21,325 bases of DNA from contig CAZZEX010000088.1 in the NCBI GenBank assembly GCA_964653285.1, forward strand, positions 1 through 21,325. The letters run 5' to 3'. A program made the translations under genes and the position numbers. Positions 6,735-14,553 of the stretch are shown piece by piece. Within the stretch, counting starts at the first letter, position 1; the number at the start of each line of letters is the position of its first letter. Under the pieces are notes generated by a model. The model had not been told where the DNA came from. It worked only from the letters and a program-made list of their open reading frames with translations, and searched no databases. Source of the stretch: CAZZEX01 sp964653285. GTDB taxonomy: Bacteria; Chloroflexota; Anaerolineae; B4-G1.

Positions 6735-9652
6735 CGTTGGTCATAGTCGGTTGTTTGATCTATTTTAGATAGGCGTTCCCTTGATGACAGGGAGGTGACG
6801 GAACCGCCAGGAGTCACCACTTTAGACGGCCACTCGATGGTGCAGACGTCCCACACCTGGTAATCCGTCATATACTGAGGCCCAAAGTCATATCTTATCC
6901 CCTGCACCCAGACCCTGACTGTGGGACTGGTCGGGCCGCGGTCGTGGTCCCAGTAGTAGTGGACCTTGACGCTGTAGGTGCCGTTCTCAGGCTTGCTCAG
7001 TACGATGTTCTCCAGCGTGCATTGGGTAATGCAGTCAATGTCCAGTTGCGGGTCGTCACTGGGATCACCTATCACGCCCCAATCGGGATTCCGGTTGGCG
7101 AAGAAACAATCATCCACGAAAGACCAGTACGTTCCTCCTGGTCGGATCAGATGGGTATCAACGTCAGAGCCCAGTTGGGTCCACGACAACTGGACTTGGA
7201 TGTCCTCGACCCCCGTCGTACAACTCACGTAGATGTAGTCGCTTCCCGAACCGAACTCGTTAACGGCAGTGACCAGGATAGTGTTGTCGCCTGAAAACAG
7301 CGGGATGTCTTGGCTGAAGGAATAGTTGGGTGCGCTGCCACTCCAGGCGAGATCGAAGCGGTTGCTTTGGGAGCCAGAGGTGACCAGCACGCTCGACGAG
7401 GTCAGTTCCGTGTCGCTGGTGACGGTGCCCTGCAGGGTGATCACGCAGTCGTCATCGCTCGATCCTGAAGCAGGACTGGTTATGTCAATAACGGGGGCCG
7501 GACAATCCTTCTCATTCGTGGGGTCGAAATTGTCAGTCTCCCCCAGTCCGGATTCAAACTTGCCATTCTGATTCGTATCCTCACAACCATCAATGGAACC
7601 GACGTCCCAGAAGTTGTCATTGTCGGGGTCCGTCTCTTTGCGATCACCGTCGCCATCTATGTCCGGGCTCCTCCGACTGTAATTGCCGGCATTGTTGAAG
7701 AGGTACTCCCGCATATCCAGCTTGTCCGGGACGAGGTCGCCATCGGAATCCGAATTATTGGGGTCGAGATTCCGCAGGAAACCCCTGAACCTGTTCATCT
7801 CGTCAAAGTCACAGATGCCATCTCCGTCCGAGTCGTCTATGGTATCTGCAACGCTGTCGCCATCCACATCGTCATCGGAACGCGGCGTCACCCCGGCTGG
7901 CGGGACGTGATACTCGGTCACGCTCCAGCTAGCCCACGAAACCCAGGAGACAGTGGCCGTCCAGGGGTCCACCCGGTGTGCCAATTCCCAAAAGATGAGA
8001 TCCAGATAGCCGTCCAGAACCACGCTGTGGCTGTCGTTGTTCTCCACGATCAGCAGGGGGCGACCGGCATCGATCCACCCCTTGACCTGATCAAAGGTCG
8101 GTTTGCCACGGCTGGAAGTAACAGCATTGCCGTTCATGGCCCAGTCGAAGACGTTCTTCCCGGTGCCCCAGGTGGACTGTTGGTTGGGCCACAAGCCCAC
8201 ACCATGTCCCAGGTCGTCCTCGGGCGCACCCCCACCGTAGGCATAGTAGGAGATACGATCCTGGCTCAGGTTGCCACCGTGGTAGGCCACGATCATGGAG
8301 ATGGAGGCTCTGGTGCAGTACATGTTGTCGTGATCGTTAGCCCGGACCGGTGTACCGTTGCCCACCGTCCAGTCGCCATCGGTTTCGTGTGCTGAGTCCC
8401 ACCGGCCTTGTCCCGTTTCTGGACAGCCATCCAAGCAGAGCATGCGCGTGTCTTTATGCTGGAGCTTGGGAGTGACTCCCAGCAGAACCTGGCGGGCCGT
8501 TACTCCGGCCCCGCTGACGGTGATAAAGGTGACCTGGCCTCTGGGGGAGTAGCCGCTCTCGCTCCCGCCGGTCAGTTGGGCCTTGACCCGGAAGTAGAAG
8601 GTGCCGTCGGGGAAGGGAGTGGTGGGCGCGTAGTCGCTCTCCGCGACATCCACAGCCAGCTCTGGTGAGCCAAAAGCGGGATCGTCGTCCGCCTCCAAGT
8701 GGTAACTCTCGGCTCCGGCTATGTTGGACCAACCGAAGGCAATCTGGTGGTCGGTGGTGGTGATTCCGTCTGGTGGGTTACGGAAGTAGGGAGCGGGCGG
8801 CGGGTTATCCTGACCCTGGGTCGTCTGCCCAGGGAGGTAGATGACCCAATCGGATGGGGAGCCAGTCAACTGGCCTGGGTAGAGCCCCACCGTCCCCCCA
8901 GTCAGCGCCGCCTCATTGCCTGGCACTTGCGTCGAGCCGATGTAGGCCCCGTCTGGCCACAGCCCAGCAGTCATGGCGTCGTCATCGTCCGCCTCTGGTG
9001 GGCTGCCCCAGGCAACGAAAGCAACGATAGATGGAGAGGGAACACTGGTAGACGGTGCGGGCACCGGTGGGGTTGGACCAGAGTAGTTTTTCAGGGCGAG
9101 AGGCAAGTAGATGAAAAAAGAGACATTATAGAGGGCAGCTTGATCTCCATCGTCTTCGAAGATATCTACCAACCCTGAAGGACTATGGAGCGTCGCCACG
9201 TTATTGCTGAAATCGTAATCGTCGCTGCCACTGCCCAACCCATCGAAGATCACCACTACGAAGGCCCCGCCGGGTACATCGGGCAGGGCATCGGGGATCC
9301 TGTACCAGTTGCCATCCTCGTCCGTGATACTGTAACCACTAATGTTGACGGAGGCTGAGCCATTATTTTTGAGTTCTATCCATTCATAGCCTCCAGTATC
9401 AGGGTAGAACATCACCTCGTTAATCCTAACGTCACTCGCACCATTCGTCGTTGCGTCCACTGAGGTTGATGCTGCGACACCACCTGGCGACGACGTATGG
9501 CAGTGAACTGGCTCCCCTGGCACGGACTGAATGCCAACTCCATGTGTGCCTTCGCCTGGAGTGGGTAGAGAGGCCAGTGTTGGCGACGATGTAAGAACAG
9601 GGATGAGCAAAGCGACGACGAGCATTGATTGGAAGAACTTACGCCTATACAT
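6731..9652 (-). CDS. Large secreted multidomain protein with C39-like cysteine peptidase domain
   Basis: 973 residues. A signal peptide (1-28, ending TLA-S) is followed by: a lamin-tail domain (about 74-180; INEVMFYP, EWIELKN), the motif IYLPLALKNY (181-190), a second beta region, an FN3-like domain (about 285-378), a C39-like papain-fold domain (about 385-585) with C446 in YCTRASIS, H542 in DSHSVVLDGY and D563 in DPWT as likely catalytic residues, calcium-binding DxDxDG repeats (about 594-715), an Ig-like domain (about 720-810), and a DUF2135-like domain (about 815-940; DVDTHLIRPGG). ATG at 9652 follows AAGGAGG; a longer in-frame start at 9763 gives a non-signal sequence and is rejected. It has its own consensus promoter and a 127-base leader. 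Likely a cell-surface or secreted protein; target unknown. Confidence 0.85.
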   Translation of the reverse strand: MYRRKFFQSMLVVALLIPVLTSSPTLASLPTPGEGTHGVGIQSVPGEPVHCHTSSPGGVAASTSVDATTNGASDVRINEVMFYPDTGGYEWIELKNNGSASVNISGYSITDEDGNWYRIPDALPDVPGGAFVVVIFDGLGSGSDDYDFSNNVATLHSPSGLVDIFEDDGDQAALYNVSFFIYLPLALKNYSGPTPPVPAPSTSVPSPSIVAFVAWGSPPEADDDDAMTAGLWPDGAYIGSTQVPGNEAALTGGTVGLYPGQLTGSPSDWVIYLPGQTTQGQDNPPPAPYFRNPPDGITTTDHQIAFGWSNIAGAESYHLEADDDPAFGSPELAVDVAESDYAPTTPFPDGTFYFRVKAQLTGGSESGYSPRGQVTFITVSGAGVTARQVLLGVTPKLQHKDTRMLCLDGCPETGQGRWDSAHETDGDWTVGNGTPVRANDHDNMYCTRASISMIVAYHGGNLSQDRISYYAYGGGAPEDDLGHGVGLWPNQQSTWGTGKNVFDWAMNGNAVTSSRGKPTFDQVKGWIDAGRPLLIVENNDSHSVVLDGYLDLIFWELAHRVDPWTATVSWVSWASWSVTEYHVPPAGVTPRSDDDVDGDSVADTIDDSDGDGICDFDEMNRFRGFLRNLDPNNSDSDGDLVPDKLDMREYLFNNAGNYSRRSPDIDGDGDRKETDPDNDNFWDVGSIDGCEDTNQNGKFESGLGETDNFDPTNEKDCPAPVIDITSPASGSSDDDCVITLQGTVTSDTELTSSSVLVTSGSQSNRFDLAWSGSAPNYSFSQDIPLFSGDNTILVTAVNEFGSGSDYIYVSCTTGVEDIQVQLSWTQLGSDVDTHLIRPGGTYWSFVDDCFFANRNPDWGVIGDPSDDPQLDIDCITQCTLENIVLSKPENGTYSVKVHYYWDHDRGPTSPTVRVWVQGIRYDFGPQYMTDYQVWDVCTIEWPSKVVTPGGSVTSLSSRERLSKIDQTTDYDQR

Positions 9653-9724
9653 TATGTGCCTCCTTTCGATTGTTTGAACACCCACACCCTGATGACACGG
9701 CTCTACCTGCAGGCCATCACCAAG

Positions 9725-9750
9725 AAGCCCTCGCCCCTTGGCGGGGGCTT
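9725..9750. other. Stable hairpin in the leader of the large secreted protein gene
   Basis: An 11-bp stem (AAGCCC-T-CGCC with GGCG-G-GGGCTT) closed by a 4-base loop. It lies in the 5' untranslated region of the minus-strand gene, about 30 bases after its expected transcription start. There is no poly-T on the minus strand after it, so it is not an ordinary terminator there. I could not match it to a known riboswitch. Confidence 0.55.
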
Positions 9751-9786
9751 TCTCGTGTGTCACGCTATCCCTTTCGGTTGCCTCTC

Positions 9787-9815
9787 AGTATAGCGGAAAA
9801 CGCGGGGGATGTCAA
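9787..9815 (-). promoter_or_regulatory. Promoter of the large secreted protein/lipoprotein pair
   Basis: -35 TTGACA (9815-9810), 17-base spacer, -10 TATACT (9792-9787); transcription should start near 9780. Confidence 0.85.
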
Positions 9816-10074
9816 GCCCAGGTGCCGTTGCGCCGTTGCTTCACCTTTTGGCTACCAGATCTCCAGTCCCCTACTGCCGCCAGAGCCCTGTCACGGCTCA
9901 AACGCGGTAGCCCCAGAGAAAGCGTCGTAGCCACGAGATGTGATCCTCCCATTCAGCCGGGCACATTTCGCCGAATGTGATTGCGCTTTGCGAAGTCCGC
10001 GCCGTTGGACACCGCTAAAAGGGGAACCTGGGCGAAGCCGCAAAGTGTGTGTTATCCGACGTCAGCGCATCAGT
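9816..10074. other. Intergenic stretch without recognised features
   Basis: Between the secreted-protein promoter and hicA I see no open frame with a start and ribosome binding site, no tRNA and no clear terminator for hicA. Base composition does not stand out from the neighbours. Confidence 0.5.
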
Positions 10075-10302
10075 CTACAGTAGCTCCAGGAACTCCTCGA
10101 CATCCAGACGAGCCTGCTTCAAGATATGGGACAGCGTAGACCGTTTGACAGGGCGGTGAGCAGGGACAGTCAGCTTCAACACCTCGTTCCCCACCCGCTT
10201 TTGTAACCTAATGTGACTACCCCGTTGCCGCACCACCGTCCAACCATCTCTCTGCAGTGCGCGGATAATTCTGGTATAGGGCAGGCTCGGAACCTTGCTC
10301 AC
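10075..10302 (-). CDS. hicA: HicA-like mRNA interferase toxin
   Basis: 75 residues, the full length of the HicA/YcfA family. The double-stranded-RNA-binding-like fold is recognisable by RIIRALQRDGW, the catalytic histidine H30 in RQRGSHIRLQ, the VPAHRPVKRSTL loop and the ending ILKQARLDVEEFLELL. HicA toxins cut mRNA and tmRNA in the cytoplasm and are held inactive by HicB. The start is GTG at 10302-10300, overlapping the hicB stop by GTGA, so the toxin is made only after antitoxin translation. Confidence 0.93.
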   Translation of the reverse strand: MSKVPSLPYTRIIRALQRDGWTVVRQRGSHIRLQKRVGNEVLKLTVPAHRPVKRSTLSHILKQARLDVEEFLELL

Positions 10303-10502
10303 AATACCAACTCCTGCACCAATACGCCCTCCTCGACAACCCAGTCATCTTCCACCGGCTCCAAGTAGAGCTCTATAGCCTCTTGGATGTTCGCCAAGGC
10401 GTCTTCAACCGTGTCTCCTTCGCTAATACAGCCAGGAAGTGAAGGCACATAGACAGTATATCCACCTTCGTCACTGGGTTTAAGCACCACCTGAAATCTC
10501 AT
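10299..10502 (-). CDS. hicB: HicB-like antitoxin (short form)
   Basis: 67 residues. MRFQVVLKPSDEGGYTVYVP, LPGCISEGDTVEDALANIQE and AIELYLE are the conserved partial RNase H fold of HicB that binds and blocks HicA. It lacks the C-terminal helix-turn-helix or ribbon-helix-helix domain of the long HicB proteins, so self-regulation would need another DNA-binding surface or be absent. ATG at 10502 follows GGAGAAAGG. Here the antitoxin precedes the toxin, the reverse of the classical hicAB order. An inverted repeat AATAA-CTCC-TTATT at 10529-10542 lies just upstream and could be an operator, which is weak evidence. Confidence 0.92.
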   Translation of the reverse strand: MRFQVVLKPSDEGGYTVYVPSLPGCISEGDTVEDALANIQEAIELYLEPVEDDWVVEEGVLVQELVL

Positions 10503-10774
10503 AGTCCTTTCTCCTTGTGCTGGTGTCGAATAACTCCTTATTGGCGAACCTCTTGTCCGCCCCTGATGGTCAAATCCCGTCTTTCGTAAATCTATCTGTA
10601 CCAGATGACTCTTGCTGCTCATCCCTCCCTTTCCTGGTCACCCGCCAAACCCAACCCGTCGCCATTGCCCCTCTTCGCGAGACACGACCCCCTATCTTGT
10701 TTCCTTGTCTACTTGGTCCGTTCAGACCGAAAAAACCGGGTTTCTCCAAAAGTGTCCGGTAGTGAAACGCCGAC

Positions 10775-10803
10775 TTGACATTTACGCGATCACGTGCTAA
10801 GAT
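10775..10803 (+). promoter_or_regulatory. Promoter of a probable small RNA
   Basis: -35 TTGACA (10775-10780), 17-base spacer, -10 TAAGAT (10798-10803). No protein gene follows on this strand; an intrinsic terminator comes about 100 bases later. Confidence 0.75.
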
Positions 10804-10809
10804 AACTTT

Positions 10810-10910
10810 AGATGGGCGAGCGGCTCCGCGGGCCGCCGTAAGGGGCGCTGAAGCGTCCGCCTATCATCAGTTTTATCCAGAGTCCCCAGTTCCTGGGGGC
10901 TCTTTGTTTT
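10810..10910 (+). ncRNA. Probable orphan small non-coding RNA, about 100 nt
   Basis: The stretch between a consensus promoter and a strong terminator has no start codon with a ribosome binding site followed by a useful frame. It can fold: GGCG (10815-10818) pairs with CGCC (10858-10861), enclosing CGGC/GCCG and a hairpin GGGCGC-TGAA-GCGTCC, giving a three-way junction followed by a single-stranded linker and the terminator. The gene downstream is on the opposite strand, so this is not a leader of it. I could not match the sequence to 6S RNA, tmRNA, RNase P or a riboswitch class. Confidence 0.55.
10879..10910 (+). terminator. Intrinsic terminator of the small RNA
   Basis: An 11-bp stem (AGAGTCCCCAG with CTGGGGGCTCT, one U-G pair) with a 3-base loop TTC, followed by TTGTTTT. 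Confidence 0.85.
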
Positions 10911-11065
10911 CCGGTAGCCTGATCAGTTCAATCAACTGTGGTAGAAGACGCGCAAATGTGTACCATCACATGCTGCGGAATGCTCGGCCCAGAAAGGTGA
11001 ACGCCATGGCATCCGAGTCTTCGTTCATTGCTTCATTGTTCATTGTTCATTAGTTCATTGCCTCA
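10911..11065. other. Intergenic stretch with heptamer repeat
   Basis: Between the small-RNA terminator and the penicillin-binding protein stop I see only the GTTCATTG-type repeat at 11023-11060. No terminator for the minus-strand gene is visible. Confidence 0.5.
11023..11060. repeat. Short tandem repeat (GTTCATTG units)
   Basis: Five TTCATTG-like units, spaced seven or eight bases apart, lie directly after the stop codon of the penicillin-binding protein gene. They are of the same style as the GTCATTG repeat at 211-240. Confidence 0.6.
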
Positions 11066-14000
11066 CTACTCTTCCTCCCGAGGCACGACCCTGATCGTCA
11101 CCGCATCGCTCCTGGTCGTGTTGCCCGCCGCGTCCACGGCGATGACGTAGAAAGTGTGCGCTCCTAACTCCTTGATCGTCCAGTTGACGTTGAAGGGAGC
11201 AATGGTGCGCACGGCGAACGGCTCCAATTCCTCTGCCGGTGGGCTTGTCTTACTCCCCTTGTACGCGTAGAACTCGACCCGGGCGACGGAATAATCCTGC
11301 ACCTCGGCGTTGACGTTGGCCCACTCGTCGTGCCCCAGTTCGTACACGGCCCCATTCTCCGGGTAGGTCAGGTCGAGTGTGGGGGAGATGTTGTCCACGG
11401 TCACCTGAATGGTCGCCTCGCGCAGCGCCATCGAGTGGTCCACGACGCTGAGGCGCAGGCTGTAGAGGCCGTCCAGCCCGCTGACGTCCCAGAACTCCAG
11501 CAGGCCGTGATCCACCTGGTCGCCGTGGTCGGATCCGATCTGGATCCACTCGGTGGGGTTCAGCCCCTCGCCGAACACCATGCGGTAGAAGTTGAAGTCG
11601 CCACCTCTGGCGTTGCCAGTGATAGGGACGGTGCTCCGGATGTAGGAGTAGGGCGCGGGGGCGATGATGGCCACCTCGGCGTCGCTGCGCGAGGGACCGT
11701 AGATGGTGTCGTACTCTGTGGGGGGGATGGCCGGTCGCTTGTCCTCCGGCAGGCTGGCGATCCAATCGGCTGCCTCGGGCGGGTAGACCTCGTAGACACG
11801 CTCCTCGCACAGTTCCGGCGGCGTGTAGACGGTGCACAGCCGGCCGGTCTCACGGTTAACGCGGAAGGTCTGGTGGATATGACATTGTTCAGTCGGCTCG
11901 GTGCCGGGGACAAAGAGTTCGTTGACGGTGGGGCAGTGGGGGCCGGGCAGTTTGCCGGAGACAGCACAGACTGCCCGCTCGACCAATCCATCCGGCCGCG
12001 TGAAGGGGACGCTCTCCTCGTCCTGCAGCGCGTACTCCATCACCGCGTGCCATACAGGCGCGGCGCCGCGCAGACCAGGCAGGTTGCGCATTTCGCTGTT
12101 GTCGAAGTTGCCCATCCACACGCCAGCAGCCAACTGGGGGGTATAGCCGATGGTCCAGGCGTCGCGGAAGTCGTTGGTGGTGCCGGTCTTGGCGGCGGCG
12201 GGCCTGTCGTTGGAGAGTTCCAGCGCGTTGTTCATACCCATCGCCATCCAGCGGGCCTGCCGGTCGGAGAGGATGCTGTTCATCAGGTAGGCCAGTTGGG
12301 GCGAGAGGATGTCGCGGCTCTCGGCCTGGTCGTACTCGTAGAGCACGTTGCCGTCGCGATCCTCGACGCGCAGGATGGCGACTGGGGCAAGTTCGCGATA
12401 ACCAGCGCGTAGTTGATCTTCAGGCACGGGTGCGCCGTACATCCGGCCGCCATTAGCGAAGACGCTGAAGGCGTAGACCATGTCGAGCAGGTGCACCTCG
12501 CCGCCGCCCAGCGTCAGGCTGAGGCCGTAGTAATCCAGTCCTCTGTTGAGGGTGTTGATACCCATGCGATGGGTAGTGCGAATCACGTTGTCCACGCCAG
12601 CCAGGTGCAGGGCGTCAACAGCCGGGATGTTGTAAGACCGGGCCAGCGCCAGCCGCATTCGCTGCGGGCCGTGATACTTGCGGTCGTAGTTCTCCGGCAC
12701 GTAGGGGTAGCCGGTGGGCTGCTGGAAGGCGGTGCGCACGTCGAGGAACATGTGGGCAGCGTTGTAGCCCTGCGAAAGCAGCGTGATGTAGGTGAAGGGC
12801 TTGAAGGAAGAACCAGGCTGACGTCCCGGCCCGTCCACTGCGACGTTGAACTGGCCGTCAATAGATTCGTCCCAATAGTCCAGGCTGCCGACCATAGCCA
12901 GGATCTCGCCGGTGGTGGGACGGGTGACGACGACAGACGCATTGCTGACGTTGTGGTCACGGTCCACGTCATAAGCACGCAGCGGCGGCAGGAACTGTGC
13001 CGCCGAGCAGCCGTTCTCAATCGCCTCTTGGATAACGGTGGCCTCGTCCTCGCCGGAGAGACGGCGGACTTGGGCCCGGGCCACGCATTGGGCCTGTTCC
13101 TGGAGGTCCAGATCAAGCGTGGTGTAAACCCGCAGCCCGCCCCGATACACGACTTCGGGGCCGAACATGTCCTCCAGTTGTTTGCGCACGTAGATGGAGA
13201 AGTGGGGGGCCAGGATGTCGAAGCGTTCGATGAAGACGGCCAGTTCCCAGGGTTCATACTTGGCGGCGACCGCCTCTTCGGGGGTGATGCAGCCCTGTTT
13301 CACCATCGCGTCGAGCACGACGTGCTGGCGCTCGCGGGCCTTCTCCGGGTTGTCGAAGGGGTTCATGGCCGGGAACTGCGGGATGGCGGCCAACGTGGCG
13401 GACTCGGCCAGCGTCAGTTCGCTGGCGCTCTTGCCAAAGTACACCCGGGATGCGGCCTCTATGCCGTGGGCCAGGTTCCCGTAGAAGTTCGTGTTCAGGT
13501 ACCACTCCAGAATCTGCTCTTTATTGTACTTCTGCGAGATGCGGTAGGCCAGCAAAATCTCGGTGATCTTGCGCTCGTAGTCTTTCCACTTGGGACCCTC
13601 CGCACTGACGTAGCGCCGCTCCGGCTCAATGACAATCTGCTTGATCAATTGCTGGGTGATCGAGGAGCCGCCCTGGATTTGCTGGCCCTGGACGTCGGCC
13701 CAGAAGGCACGGGCGAGGCCGCGTAGGTTGACGCCAGGGTTCTCCCAGAAGTTGCGGTCCTCGATGGCGATAGTCGCGCAGGTGAGATCCTCTGGAATCT
13801 GGTCCAGCGTGACCCAGGTACGGTCGCCGCCGAAGGGGTCAATCACCTCGTAGAGAAGGGTCTGGCCGGTGCGGTCGTAGATTTTGGTGGTCTCGAAATT
13901 TTCATCAGCGGCCTCGATCTGTTCCGGTTCGGGCAAGTCCTGGGTGAAGTAGGCGTAGGTGCCAGCAGCGGCGCTCATTCCACTGACGACGATCCCGGTG

Positions 14001-14131
14001 ATCACGAGCAGCACCACGAGCAGCAAGACACTGGCGACGCGGAGCAACTGGCGTACGCCGGTTCGCTCCCTGGCGCGGCGGCGCTGGCGGCGCTGCAAGG
14101 CGATGTACCGAGCGATACGGACTGGTGTCAC
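11066..14131 (-). CDS. Class A penicillin-binding protein (transglycosylase/transpeptidase)
   Basis: 1021 residues. A basic cytoplasmic N-terminus and one membrane helix (about 31-53, VLLLVVLLVITGIVV) anchor it. The GT51 glycosyltransferase domain follows, with catalytic E124 in AIEDRNFW and motif GGSSITQQLIKQ. The transpeptidase domain has S441-x-x-K444 in PGSSFKPF, and K648-T-G-T in AAAKTGTT. It polymerises and crosslinks peptidoglycan outside the membrane. After the transpeptidase, about 250 residues form Ig-like domains (VPITGNARGG, LDLTYPENGAVY, HTFYVIAVDAAGNT). In the first GT motif the usual histidine (EDxxFxxHxG) is asparagine (EDRNFWENPG). Start: GTG at 14131 after AAAGGAG, placed 25 bases below the expected transcription start; the ATG at 14164 lies in the -10 box. 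Confidence 0.94.
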   Translation of the reverse strand: MTPVRIARYIALQRRQRRRARERTGVRQLLRVASVLLLVVLLVITGIVVSGMSAAAGTYAYFTQDLPEPEQIEAADENFETTKIYDRTGQTLLYEVIDPFGGDRTWVTLDQIPEDLTCATIAIEDRNFWENPGVNLRGLARAFWADVQGQQIQGGSSITQQLIKQIVIEPERRYVSAEGPKWKDYERKITEILLAYRISQKYNKEQILEWYLNTNFYGNLAHGIEAASRVYFGKSASELTLAESATLAAIPQFPAMNPFDNPEKARERQHVVLDAMVKQGCITPEEAVAAKYEPWELAVFIERFDILAPHFSIYVRKQLEDMFGPEVVYRGGLRVYTTLDLDLQEQAQCVARAQVRRLSGEDEATVIQEAIENGCSAAQFLPPLRAYDVDRDHNVSNASVVVTRPTTGEILAMVGSLDYWDESIDGQFNVAVDGPGRQPGSSFKPFTYITLLSQGYNAAHMFLDVRTAFQQPTGYPYVPENYDRKYHGPQRMRLALARSYNIPAVDALHLAGVDNVIRTTHRMGINTLNRGLDYYGLSLTLGGGEVHLLDMVYAFSVFANGGRMYGAPVPEDQLRAGYRELAPVAILRVEDRDGNVLYEYDQAESRDILSPQLAYLMNSILSDRQARWMAMGMNNALELSNDRPAAAKTGTTNDFRDAWTIGYTPQLAAGVWMGNFDNSEMRNLPGLRGAAPVWHAVMEYALQDEESVPFTRPDGLVERAVCAVSGKLPGPHCPTVNELFVPGTEPTEQCHIHQTFRVNRETGRLCTVYTPPELCEERVYEVYPPEAADWIASLPEDKRPAIPPTEYDTIYGPSRSDAEVAIIAPAPYSYIRSTVPITGNARGGDFNFYRMVFGEGLNPTEWIQIGSDHGDQVDHGLLEFWDVSGLDGLYSLRLSVVDHSMALREATIQVTVDNISPTLDLTYPENGAVYELGHDEWANVNAEVQDYSVARVEFYAYKGSKTSPPAEELEPFAVRTIAPFNVNWTIKELGAHTFYVIAVDAAGNTTRSDAVTIRVVPREEE

Positions 14132-14162
14132 AATCCCACACTCCTTTATCCGATATGTGCAC

Positions 14163-14191
14163 ATCGTACCAGAAAGCGGGTAGATTGGCAA
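14163..14191 (-). promoter_or_regulatory. Promoter of the penicillin-binding protein gene
   Basis: -35 TTGCCA (14191-14186), 17-base spacer, -10 TACGAT (14168-14163). Start of transcription near 14156 supports the GTG start at 14131. Confidence 0.65.
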
Positions 14192-14231
14192 GTTGGGCAA
14201 CGGATCAGTAGATGGGACTGAGGACACTGAG

Positions 14232-14260
14232 TTGACACCGTCCCCGACCCGTGTTATACT
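14232..14260 (+). promoter_or_regulatory. Promoter of the AbrB-AbrB-PIN operon
   Basis: -35 TTGACA (14232-14237), 17-base spacer, -10 TATACT (14255-14260); transcription should start near 14267. Confidence 0.88.
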
Positions 14261-14282
14261 TTTTGCACCAACGTATAACGCG
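14250..14282. promoter_or_regulatory. Inverted repeat over the -10 box, likely antitoxin operator
   Basis: GTTATAC (14253-14259) and GTATAAC (14273-14279) are a perfect 7-bp inverted repeat, extended to CGTGTTATAC/GTATAACGCG with one mismatch, with 13 bases between the 7-bp arms. The left arm covers the -10 box and the right arm lies just after the transcription start. This is where an AbrB-type antitoxin would repress its own operon. Confidence 0.65.
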
Positions 14283-14292
14283 GGGGGGTAAG

Positions 14293-14553
14293 ATGGCTGC
14301 TCCTGGTTACAGCATCACCCAGGTCAAGGTCTCCAAGAAAGGTTGGTTCGTCATCCCGGCCCACGTCAGGAAACGCTACGGCATTGAGCCGGGCTCGACG
14401 GTCACCTTCGTGGGTGTGGACGATTGCATCCACATCCTCCCCCCTCTCCCGGAGGAAGTATTGCGCCAATGGCAGTCGTTGGAGGGCGAGGAGGCAGTGC
14501 GGGTGGCGCGGGAACTGGTCGAAATCTACCAGTGGAAGGCGGTGAACCCATGA
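14293..14553 (+). CDS. AbrB/MazE-family DNA-binding protein (first antitoxin-like gene)
   Basis: 86 residues. The SpoVT/AbrB swapped-hairpin beta barrel is visible at 8-55: ITQVKVSKKGWFVIPAHVRK, RYGIEPGSTVTFVGVDD. A helical C-terminus (60-86) would be the toxin-binding part. ATG at 14293 follows GGGGGGTAAG. It is first in an operon with a second AbrB gene (ATGA overlap) and a PIN toxin. Probable role: repressor of the operon and antitoxin partner. Confidence 0.85.
   Translation: MAAPGYSITQVKVSKKGWFVIPAHVRKRYGIEPGSTVTFVGVDDCIHILPPLPEEVLRQWQSLEGEEAVRVARELVEIYQWKAVNP

Noticed and set aside
9725..9750. Intrinsic terminator on the plus strand
   Set aside because: The hairpin is strong, but no plus-strand gene ends here and the tail TCTCG is not a T-tract.
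10503..10774. Small plus-strand frames upstream of the small RNA
   Set aside because: The frames at about 10517 and 10612 have no ribosome binding site, no promoter and no protein-like composition.
11330..12412. 360-codon open frame on the plus strand
   Set aside because: Also antisense to the penicillin-binding protein; composition is that of a shadow frame.
12413..13726. 437-codon open frame on the plus strand
   Set aside because: Antisense to the penicillin-binding protein, whose motifs are all intact; no ribosome binding site and no recognisable domain.
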